From assembly GCF_003287955.1 (NCBI RefSeq), contig NZ_QMKP01000014.1, positions 48,785 through 112,784 on the forward strand: a stretch of DNA of 64,000 bases. Reading direction: 5' to 3'. This document shows, piece after piece, positions 7,867-15,546 of the stretch. Each line of letters starts with the position of its first letter. Position 1 is the first letter of the stretch. The DNA is from Arthrobacter sp. AQ5-06 (GTDB taxonomy: Bacteria; Actinomycetota; Actinomycetes; Actinomycetales; Micrococcaceae). The notes beneath the pieces are model-generated. The model did not search any database, was not told where the DNA came from, and was given only the letters and a program-made list of their open reading frames with translations. Position numbers and translations under genes: made by a program.

Positions 7867-8265
7867 ATGCCCACTGCGCTTGAAATGGCAGGTCCCATCC
7901 TGGAAATGATGACCTGGCTCTGCCTTCCGCCGGGGCTTGCCCTGCTTTTCTACTCGGGCATCCTTCGGCGGTTTGTGTACCCGTGGACCGTTGCAGAAGC
8001 GGTGGTCTACGCGGACGCTACCGGGACTGGCTTTCGCTGGTTTGACCGCAAGTACCAGGTCCACCACGCCCCGATGTCACCCCACGACATCAAGGACCTG
8101 GCCGTGGGCGACACCCTGCCGATCTATTACCACCCCAAGCGCCCCACGCAGTGGCAGACCGCAGCGCCCGAAACGGTGGGGCGGACCGCCGTCGTGCTTG
8201 GCCGCGTGCTTACCGGGATCGGTGCCGTGGCGCTCATCGCAGGCTTCCTGCTGCCGATGTTCTGA
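7867..8265 (+). CDS. DUF3592-like membrane protein
   Basis: A 132-residue protein with an N-terminal membrane helix (LEMMTWLCLPPGLALLFYSG), a small soluble domain (AEAVVYADATGTGFRWFDR, then VGDTLPIYYHPKRPTQW) and a C-terminal helix ending GFLLPMF. The two-helix layout around a VGDxxPIxYxPxxP motif is that of DUF3592 proteins, of unknown function. The start is the ATG at 7867, just before the first helix; an upstream extension to 7462 has implausible composition. Confidence 0.6.
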   Translation: MPTALEMAGPILEMMTWLCLPPGLALLFYSGILRRFVYPWTVAEAVVYADATGTGFRWFDRKYQVHHAPMSPHDIKDLAVGDTLPIYYHPKRPTQWQTAAPETVGRTAVVLGRVLTGIGAVALIAGFLLPMF

Positions 8266-8318
8266 CGTTCAGTGGCTGTATCAGCAGCGCGTACGACGGC
8301 GGTCGCGGCCAGGGCGGG

Positions 8319-8678
8319 TCAGCCCGCGTTTCGCGGGGCAAACATGATCACAGCCACCCCGACCAGGCAGATGACGGAGCCCGCGATGTCCCACCGGTCC
8401 GGACGGAAACCGTCGAAGATGATTCCCCATGCAAGCGACCCAGCCACAAACACTCCGCCGTAGGCGGCCAGGATCCGGCCGAAATGGGCGTCCGGCTGGA
8501 GGGTGGCCACAAAGCCGTAGAGGCCCAGGGCTATGACACCCAGCCCTGCCCACCACCAGTCCTTGCCCTCGCGGACTGACTGCCACACGAGCCACGCGCC
8601 GCCGATCTCGGCAGCAGCGGCCAGGACGAAGAGCGCAGTCGTTTTGGCGATCGCCACGGTTTCGGCAGGAATAGTCAC
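8319..8678 (-). CDS. YnfA/UPF0060 family membrane protein
   Basis: A 119-residue, four-helix membrane protein of the small multidrug resistance-like UPF0060 family. Recognisable pieces are [50 protein letters not shown] and the ending [10 protein letters not shown]. Start set at GTG 8676-8678, preceded by GATGAGG. The longer frame to 8888 overlaps the flavin-monooxygenase relic on the other strand. Transport substrate is not known for this family. Confidence 0.88.
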   Translation of the reverse strand: MTIPAETVAIAKTTALFVLAAAAEIGGAWLVWQSVREGKDWWWAGLGVIALGLYGFVATLQPDAHFGRILAAYGGVFVAGSLAWGIIFDGFRPDRWDIAGSVICLVGVAVIMFAPRNAG

Positions 8679-8744
8679 AGCCTCATCATGCCAGCCGGGA
8701 ATGCGGCCAGCCGCGGGGAGGTTGGGCCATGCCTGCAACGCACC

Positions 8745-9399
8745 GGATTCCTTTCGTTCGGCCACTGGGGCCCCGGCCAGGGTTCCCGCACCAGAACCGC
8801 CGCCCGGGCCAGCCGGATAGAGATGGGCACCGGCGTCATGGACATGCGCATGAAAATCCGCTGGACATGGCCGAGGAAGCTGCGGCAACGGATCTGATCA
8901 GCGGCGGCAGGCTGCAGCTGGGCATCAGCTGTGGTTCACCCGGGCCTGCCCGGAACGGAGCCGCCGCCTTCGGCCACAAACCGGCAGAAGGGGAGACCGA
9001 TGCAGACATGTCCCGCCGGCACGCAGCCCAGTTCCGGCACGCCATCAGCGGCGCCGGAGTGGCTGAGTCGGACCCGCGCAACACCGCCGTGTGGGCGGCC
9101 AGCCTAGGGCATGAACCTGATGAGCTCTACGCTGCTCACCGAGGACACCGGTGTTCCCTTCGACCAGCTGCAGGCGGAGCAAATCCAACTCTTCCGGTGG
9201 CAGCACGCTTGGCAAGACCTATGCCGGCGCCCCGGATGTCCTGGCCGAACAGTTGGCGGCCGGCGCCGCGGTCCAGGCCGCGGACACACTGGTGGTGACA
9301 GTGCCCAACCAGTTGGGCGTTGACTTCAATGCCAAAATGCTGGGCAACATCGCCCGCTACATTGCGCCCGCCGTCGGCTGGACCCCGGCCCGTTCCTGA
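8745..9399 (+). pseudogene. LLM-class flavin-dependent (luciferase-like) monooxygenase, heavily degraded
   Basis: Pieces of one protein lie in order but in changing frames. GFLSFGHW and [15 protein letters not shown] are in one frame up to about 8855. [20 protein letters not shown] and the following 75 residues are in a second frame to about 9105. MNLMSSTLLTEDTGVPFDQL begins at 9111 in a third. DVLAEQLAAGAAVQAADTL and VPNQLGVDFNAKMLGNIARY continue in another to the stop at 9399. Segments expected between these blocks in a complete protein of about 340 residues are missing, so at least three internal deletions and three frame changes occurred. Clearly non-functional. Confidence 0.85.
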
Positions 9400-9501
9400 T
9401 CCGGCGCAGATTCCGCTGGGTGATCCGCCCGGAAGGGAATATCCTGAGAGGGTGCGGGCCATTGAGGCCCGGTTATTCCTCACGGCCTAGAGAGGCTCAG
9501 C

Positions 9502-9705
9502 ATGTCCGAGAAGCTACACCTCGCACCGGAAGACGAATTCCCGGATGATCTCTCCGCAGTTCCGGACAAGGAGCTGCAGGTGTTGGACAGTCAGGTACAG
9601 CGCCAACTGGACTACGAGTACGTGGCCGAGGGCGAACCGAATCCCGAGACCGAATTTCGGCACCACGACCTGGATGAGGAATTCGAGGAACGCGACGACC
9701 GCTGA
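9502..9705 (+). CDS. Small acidic hypothetical protein
   Basis: A 67-residue, strongly acidic protein (ending DLDEEFEERDDR) with no Cys, no signal peptide and no membrane segment. A GAGAGG sequence lies about 7 bases before the ATG. Composition is even and the frame is clean, so it is likely real. I do not recognise a family and see no partner; it stands alone between the broken monooxygenase and the desaturase operon. Confidence 0.6.
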   Translation: MSEKLHLAPEDEFPDDLSAVPDKELQVLDSQVQRQLDYEYVAEGEPNPETEFRHHDLDEEFEERDDR

Positions 9706-9848
9706 ATACCGTCCCCCGCCGTCGGCCTGGCCCATTCCGGTGATCTGCAGTGGAAATTAGTCAGCATCCTTACTAATATTGTTCAAGGAACCATCCACAA
9801 GCCACAGCCGTTAGGCTTGTAGCGGGCTTTGGGGGGCTAAGCGCCCCA

Positions 9849-9884
9849 TTATTACTGCGTGACGGCTTATTACTGCGTGACTGC
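9849..9884 (+). repeat. 18-bp tandem direct repeat upstream of the desaturase operon
   Basis: TTATTACTGCGTGAC occurs at 9849-9863 and again at 9867-9881. With the next three bases, the 18-bp unit is repeated with one mismatch. It lies 52-87 bases before the ferredoxin-reductase start. A tandem array at a promoter could be a regulator-binding site for lipid or temperature control; no other evidence is visible. Confidence 0.6.
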
Positions 9885-9935
9885 GGAACGGTCAGGAGAG
9901 AGAAATATGGCTCGCGCCGCTTTAGGTTTAACTGC

Positions 9936-11033
9936 ATGATCCGGCTACGTCAGCTGGCACAGGCGGCTTCCGTACTGACCACGCCATTGGCACCGGAAGA
10001 TATTCTGGCGCTCTTCAACCCTGTCTTCTCCGCGCGCCAGCTGCGCGGAGTGGTGACCCGTGTGGTCCAGGAAACGGCGCAGTCGGCCACCATCTTTTTC
10101 CGTCCCGGCCGCGGCTGGCATTCGCACCTGGCCGGCCAGTGGGCGCGCATCGGCGTTGAGCTGGACGGCGTCCGCCACTGGCGCTCCTATTCGCTGAGCG
10201 CCCCCGCCGGCAAGGACCCCGCCATCACCGTCACCGACGTCGGCGCTGTTTCCGGAACCCTGGTCCGGACCACCAAACCGGGCGACGTCCTTTTCCTGGC
10301 ACCCCCGCAAGGCGACTTCGTCCTGCCCGAGCACCCCAGGCCGCTCCTGATGGTCACCGCCGGCAGCGGCATCACTCCGGTGATGTCCATGATCCGAACC
10401 CTTGTTCCCCGCCGCCCGGATGCCGACGTCGTCCTTGTGCACTCCGCCCGCACACCCGGCGACAGCCTCTTCCGCGAGGAACTCGCCGAACTGGCCGACC
10501 AGTTCCCCAACTTCCGGCTGGCCCACTGGTACACAGGCGAACAGGGCCGGATGGACCTGACCAACACGGCCGAACTCGATGAGATCTGCCCGGACTGGAA
10601 AGAACGGGCTGCGTACGCCTGCGGCCCGGACAGTTTCCTGGACGACGCCGAGGCATTATGGAAGCAGGCGTCCCTCACCGCCGGGGCCCCCGGTTCCGAT
10701 GTTGCTCTCGCCGGCGATCCCGGCAACCTGATGATTGAACGGTTCAATACCACCTTCGCCGGGGGTGTGGGGCACGACGGCGGCCTGGTCACCTTTGAGG
10801 CGTCGGACCGGGAAGTTGACGCCGACGGCGATACCCCGCTGCTCGACCTCGGCGAGGACGCCGGGGTGCTGATGCCCAGCGGCTGCCGGATGGGAATCTG
10901 CCACAGTTGCCTGACTCCGCTCCTGGCCGGACAGGTCCGTGACCTTCGCACCAACGAGGTCCACGGCGAACCCGGCCAACTGATCCAAACGTGTGTCTCG
11001 GCAGCCGCCGGACCCGTCAACCTCGAACTCTGA
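9936..11033 (+). CDS. Ferredoxin reductase for acyl-CoA desaturase (FAD/2Fe-2S oxidoreductase)
   Basis: A 365-residue electron-transfer protein. It has an FAD domain with RSYSLSAP, an NAD(P) domain beginning VTAGSGITPVMSMI and a C-terminal plant-type [2Fe-2S] domain with the ligands CRMGICHSC and a distal Cys in IQTCVS. It matches the Mycobacterium Rv3230c type, which passes electrons from NADPH to the stearoyl-CoA desaturase DesA3. The desaturase gene follows 13 bp downstream, which fits a two-gene operon. The 18-bp tandem repeat lies in its upstream region. Confidence 0.9.
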   Translation: MIRLRQLAQAASVLTTPLAPEDILALFNPVFSARQLRGVVTRVVQETAQSATIFFRPGRGWHSHLAGQWARIGVELDGVRHWRSYSLSAPAGKDPAITVTDVGAVSGTLVRTTKPGDVLFLAPPQGDFVLPEHPRPLLMVTAGSGITPVMSMIRTLVPRRPDADVVLVHSARTPGDSLFREELAELADQFPNFRLAHWYTGEQGRMDLTNTAELDEICPDWKERAAYACGPDSFLDDAEALWKQASLTAGAPGSDVALAGDPGNLMIERFNTTFAGGVGHDGGLVTFEASDREVDADGDTPLLDLGEDAGVLMPSGCRMGICHSCLTPLLAGQVRDLRTNEVHGEPGQLIQTCVSAAAGPVNLEL

Positions 11034-11046
11034 GGAGCAATACCGC

Positions 11047-12234
11047 ATGTCAGTAGTTTCAGAAAGCAAGAAAGTCTCCGAAAGCAACACCGCCCCCACC
11101 GGAGCGGCAAAGAGGCGCCCCGGAGCGCTGGCCGAGTCCGGCAGTCCCTTGGTCCGTCCTCCTGCCGCTGCGCACCTTACCGACGAACAGGTAGCTGAGC
11201 TGGGCCGCGAACTCGACGCGATCCGCGACGAAATCCTGGCCAAGCGCGGCGCCTCCGACGCCGCCTACATCCGCCGCATGATCAAGATCCAGCGCGGGCT
11301 GGAGATCTCCGGCCGCGCGGCACTGCTGGTCAGCAAGAACAAGGCAGCCTGGGTCACCGGCACCACGCTGCTGAGCTTCGCCAAGATCCTGGAAAACATG
11401 GAACTCGGCCACAACATCCTGCACGGGCAGTGGGACTGGATGCGGGACCCTGACATCCACTCCACCACCTGGGAGTGGGACTTCGTCACCCCGTCGCGCG
11501 CCTGGCAGCACACGCACAACGACCTCCACCACCGCTGGACCAACGTGGTGGGCAAGGACAACGACGTCGGGTACAACCTCCTGCGTATGGACGAGGACCA
11601 GCCGTGGAAGCCCCACAACCTGGGCAACCCGGTATACAACGCCATCCTTTCCCCGCTCTTCGAATGGGGCATCGCCATCTACGACCTTGAGCTTGCTGAG
11701 TACCAGGCAGGCAAGAAATCCAAGGAAGCGATGGTCAAGGACCTCAAGGCCCTGGGCCGCAAGGTGGTCACCCAGTTCACCAAGGACTACGCCGCCACTC
11801 CCGCCGTCGCCATGCTCACCGGTTCCGGCAAGCAGGCGCTCTACGGCACTCTGACCGCCAATGCCGTCCGCAACGTCTGGGCGCACGCCGTGATCTTCTG
11901 CGGCCACTTCCCGGAAGGCGCTGACACCTTCACCGAGGAAATGGTGGAAGGCGAAACCCGCGGTGACTGGTACGTCCGCCAGATGATCGGCTCTGCCAAC
12001 ATCTCCGGCTCCAAGTTCATGCACCTGATGACCGGCAACCTGTCGCACCAGATCGAGCACCACCTCTTCCCGGACCTGCCGTCCAACCGGTACGCCGAGG
12101 TTGCTCCGCGGGTACGCGAGATCTGCCAGCGTTACGGCCTGAAGTACACCACAGGTCCGCTGCTGAAGCAGGTGGGATCTTCCTGGGCGAAGGTTTTCAA
12201 GCTGGCGCTGCCGGGCAAGGCTGCCAGGGCTTGA
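11047..12234 (+). CDS. Membrane acyl-CoA delta-9 desaturase (DesA3-like)
   Basis: A 395-residue di-iron desaturase introducing a double bond into acyl-CoA or lipid acyl chains. The three His boxes are present: GHNILHG, HTHNDLHH and HQIEHHLF. Start is the ATG at 11047 after a GAGGAG site overlapping the reductase stop. It is translationally close to its reductase (13 bp). Product likely oleoyl-type chains for membrane fluidity. A strong rho-independent terminator follows 17 bp after the stop. Confidence 0.93.
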   Translation: MSVVSESKKVSESNTAPTGAAKRRPGALAESGSPLVRPPAAAHLTDEQVAELGRELDAIRDEILAKRGASDAAYIRRMIKIQRGLEISGRAALLVSKNKAAWVTGTTLLSFAKILENMELGHNILHGQWDWMRDPDIHSTTWEWDFVTPSRAWQHTHNDLHHRWTNVVGKDNDVGYNLLRMDEDQPWKPHNLGNPVYNAILSPLFEWGIAIYDLELAEYQAGKKSKEAMVKDLKALGRKVVTQFTKDYAATPAVAMLTGSGKQALYGTLTANAVRNVWAHAVIFCGHFPEGADTFTEEMVEGETRGDWYVRQMIGSANISGSKFMHLMTGNLSHQIEHHLFPDLPSNRYAEVAPRVREICQRYGLKYTTGPLLKQVGSSWAKVFKLALPGKAARA

Positions 12235-12251
12235 GCTGACTAAGCCTGATA

Positions 12252-12298
12252 AGAGTGGATGGGCCAGGCGAAACGCCTGGCCCATCCACTCTTTTTTG
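12252..12298 (+). terminator. Rho-independent terminator after the desaturase gene
   Basis: A perfect 19-bp stem (12252-12270 with 12274-12292) with an AAA loop is followed by a T tract on the + strand. It sits exactly between the convergent desaturase and alpha/beta hydrolase genes, ending one base before the hydrolase stop codon. Confidence 0.95.
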
Positions 12299-13216
<918 letters not shown>

Positions 13217-13250
13217 CTAGGGACCGCCCGCCGCGGCACCAAGGATGTCG

Positions 13251-13448
13251 CTACTGGGAGGGTTGGGGCAGCTCGCACGCGATCTGCGGGTTGACGCCCA
13301 AATAGTTCAAGGGCCCGGCGACGATGGTCACGGCCACCGTTCCGGCTTGGGCGCAGGACCCGGGAGCCCCGCCGAAGTAGCCGCGCTGCCAGGCGGCGAT
13401 TCCTCCGATGATCAGCCAGATGACAATCAGTGCTCCGAGAAACTTCAT
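13251..13448 (-). CDS. Small membrane-anchored secreted protein
   Basis: A 65-residue protein beginning with a membrane helix (MKFLGALIVIWLIIGGIAAW) followed by a short exported domain with two cysteines (SCAQAG and IACELP) that could form a disulfide. A strong GGGAGG site precedes the ATG. Such small proteins are common in Micrococcaceae, but I know no function. Single gene. Confidence 0.72.
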   Translation of the reverse strand: MKFLGALIVIWLIIGGIAAWQRGYFGGAPGSCAQAGTVAVTIVAGPLNYLGVNPQIACELPQPSQ

Positions 13449-13516
13449 GGTGTCCTCCCATGGCCGTGGCCGCCCGTGCATTCAAGTATGCGCCGATATC
13501 CGGAAAGCTCACAGGA

Positions 13517-13561
13517 CCCAAAACGCCCGTTACCCTTTTCGTCGGTAACGGGCGTTTTGGG
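13517..13561. terminator. Terminator-like hairpin
   Basis: A perfect 18-bp inverted repeat (13517-13534 with 13544-13561) with a 9-base loop. The stem ends in AAAA/TTTT, so it could work in either direction. It lies directly downstream of the relic at 13569-13868 on the - strand, presumably the original terminator of that gene, and upstream of the small gene at 13448. Confidence 0.75.
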
Positions 13562-13568
13562 AGGGGAA

Positions 13569-13868
13569 CTAGGGGCGGGCGCCGAAGCCTCCGCCGCCCG
13601 GACCCTGTGCAGCGGTGTACTCGCCGGCCGTCACGGTCGATCCGAGCGTCACCTGCACGCCGGACTGCGTCGAGGAGGTGCCCGATGTGACCACCATGCC
13701 CACGCTCCCGGCCGCCGCCACGGTGCCGCCGGTGATGGTCAGTTCGCCGTTGATGGTTTGGTGATGTCGCCGAAGCTGTCGTTGGCGAAGGCTGACTGGA
13801 GGGCGGTGACATCGCCAAGCGCGACGTCGGCAACGTAGTAGGTGACGGTGCTGTCGCCGCTGGTGGTG
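13569..13868 (-). pseudogene. Chimeric relic: phosphodiester glycosidase piece joined to carbohydrate-binding-domain C-terminus
   Basis: Reading on the - strand from about 13868, one frame gives VTYYVADVALGDVTALQSAF then ANDSFGDITKP, which resembles the conserved start of phosphodiester glycosidase (NAGPA-type) domains. At about 13763 the frame changes to INGELTITGGTVAAAGSVGM and runs to the stop with the ending GPGGGGFGARP. The second part resembles the end of secreted bacterial carbohydrate-binding-domain proteins. No start codon, signal peptide or catalytic core remains. This is a relic made by deletion fusing two genes or two domains. Confidence 0.6.
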
Positions 13869-13950
13869 GCCGCCGGCCAACCGGGTGGCGCAGATCACCG
13901 TTTCGTTGCGCGGCGCCCAACAGCCAGCGCGTCAGGCGAAGGGGTGCGGC

Positions 13951-14358
13951 TTACTGCTGCCGTTGTGGCGTGGGCTTCTGGCGGGTGGGGGTGTCCACCG
14001 GGCAGAGCCGCAGTGCGAGCTCCTGCAGTTCCTTGGGGTGGAACGGCTTGGTCAGGTAGGCAGCAGCGCCGGAGGCCATTCCGGCCAGGATGTCATCCTC
14101 CTCGGACCTGGCCGTGAGGAAAAGCAGGGGAGCGGTGCTTAAGGCACGGATTGCCCGGGCAACGACGTGCCCGTCCATGTCCGGCAGGCCAAGGTCCAGA
14201 GTGATCAGCGAAACCGATGGTTCAGCGGCTGCGGCAATTCCTTCGGCGCCGTTGGCAACTGAACGCACGGAAAAGCCTGCGCGGGTCAGGACCACCGTGA
14301 TCAGGCCGCGGATGTCATCGTTGTCCTCGATGACAAGACAGATACGTTTTGTTTCCAT
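13951..14358 (-). CDS. Stand-alone response regulator (receiver domain only)
   Basis: A 135-residue CheY-like receiver. It has the acidic pair in VIEDNDD (residues 11-15), phosphoacceptor Asp55 in ITLDLGLPD, a Thr in FLTARS and Lys104 in LTKPF. There is no output domain; the C-terminus is a short basic/Pro/Gln tail. No histidine kinase is adjacent. A GAF-ANTAR protein is encoded 129 bp upstream on the same strand and may belong to the same signalling output; this is inference. Confidence 0.9.
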   Translation of the reverse strand: METKRICLVIEDNDDIRGLITVVLTRAGFSVRSVANGAEGIAAAAEPSVSLITLDLGLPDMDGHVVARAIRALSTAPLLFLTARSEEDDILAGMASGAAAYLTKPFHPKELQELALRLCPVDTPTRQKPTPQRQQ

Positions 14359-14487
14359 GAAAGCCCCTCAGCCAGCTTTGCCACCAGTGTACGGGCTGGA
14401 GGGGTGGTAAACCGTCATAGTGACGTATTCCGCAAACCGGCCGCCGGTCGTCTCAGCGGTCACTTCGCTGGCCGCCGGCTGCGGGGT

Positions 14488-15246
14488 TCAGTCGTCGTAG
14501 TGCGTCCGGGCCGGCCCCTGGCCCAGCGCATTCACCACGGCCGCGGCGACGTTATGCAGCTTGGAATTGCGGGTGCTGGACGCCGCTTTGAGGAGCTCGA
14601 ACGCCTCCTGCTGGCTGCACCGGTTCTGGGCCATGATGATGCCCACCGCCATGTCGATCACTGTGCGTGATTCGAGGGTGGCACGCAGATGCGCCGCCGT
14701 CTCGCTGTAGTGCGCGAAACGCACCGCAAGCCGCAGGGCAAGCGAGGTCTGGCGGACGAAGTCCTCGGCAGCCTTCAGGACGCGGCCTTCGAAGCGGGAG
14801 GTCCGGTGGGAGTAGAGGAGGAGAGTTGCTTTGGTTTCCCCCTCCAGTCGGAACGGGATGGCCAGGACTGACCGGATGCCTTGTTCCAGGACGGCTTCGC
14901 AGTATTCGGGCCAGCGCGCTTCGTCGTGCACGTCAGGAACATGGACCGTCACCTGCTCCAGCGACGCAGCCATCCCTGGGCTTTGCTCGGACCGATATTC
15001 AATCTGGCTGATGGCCCGGGCAGCGGCACCGCTGCTGGCTACCGTGGCAGCCATGCGCTGGCGCAGGAGGGTGATGCCGCACAGCACTTCGTCGCCGGGA
15101 TCGGAAAGATTTCGCGCCGAAACGCGGGCGAGCTCGTCCAGAAACTCCTCAACATCGGTGCTGTTGAGGAGTTCCTCGTGCAGGTGCTCGGTGATTGATG
15201 AAGGTGTTTTTGCTGTTGACTCGCTGGCCACGGTTCTTAGTGCCAT
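14488..15246 (-). CDS. GAF and ANTAR domain antitermination regulator
   Basis: A 252-residue protein. A GAF sensor (about residues 30-165, including VLEQGIRSVLAIPFRLEGE) is followed by a C-terminal ANTAR RNA-binding domain with LESRTVIDMAVGIIMAQNRC and the following AFELLKAASS. ANTAR proteins bind paired RNA hairpins and prevent termination when activated by their sensor. No obvious paired-hexaloop target is adjacent, so its target is likely elsewhere. Start at ATG 15244-15246. Confidence 0.9.
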   Translation of the reverse strand: MALRTVASESTAKTPSSITEHLHEELLNSTDVEEFLDELARVSARNLSDPGDEVLCGITLLRQRMAATVASSGAAARAISQIEYRSEQSPGMAASLEQVTVHVPDVHDEARWPEYCEAVLEQGIRSVLAIPFRLEGETKATLLLYSHRTSRFEGRVLKAAEDFVRQTSLALRLAVRFAHYSETAAHLRATLESRTVIDMAVGIIMAQNRCSQQEAFELLKAASSTRNSKLHNVAAAVVNALGQGPARTHYDD

Positions 15247-15546
15247 TCGCTCTGGTCAAAACGAGCCGACAACTCCCCGCACACCTTGCCGTGGAGGCGG
15301 AAGGTGCCGGCGGTCGCTGGATCGACGAACTGTCCAACGGCCTGCTGCTAAACCGATAACCAGAAGTATATACAGGCCAGGGCCGTGCCAATGTCATTGT
15401 GGAGACAACGGCGGTGCCATATCCGGCGGCTAGTCAGGTCCTGGCAACCAAGACCATCCATGTTGAGACCCCTGGACCTTAGCAAGGTCCGGGGGTCTCA
15501 GCAGGTACACCTCATTGGAAGCCGAGAGGTCCGGCGCTGCCGGGTG
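15247..15546. other. 300-bp interval between the ANTAR gene and the Ig-repeat gene
   Basis: It holds the upstream region of the ANTAR gene and the hairpin terminator of the exported-protein operon (15464-15500). I see no further gene. The short AT-rich patch around 15350-15375 could be the ANTAR promoter. Confidence 0.5.
15464..15500 (-). terminator. Hairpin terminator of the exported-protein operon
   Basis: A 17-bp inverted repeat with one mismatch (15464-15480 with 15484-15500) and a 3-base loop lies 46 bp downstream of the Ig-repeat gene stop. No long T run follows, so it may be a weak or factor-assisted terminator. Confidence 0.65.

Noticed and set aside
6600..9400. Insertion sequence or prophage explaining the decayed region
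   Set aside because: No transposase, integrase, terminal inverted repeats or target duplication were seen; only gene remnants and one short inverted repeat.
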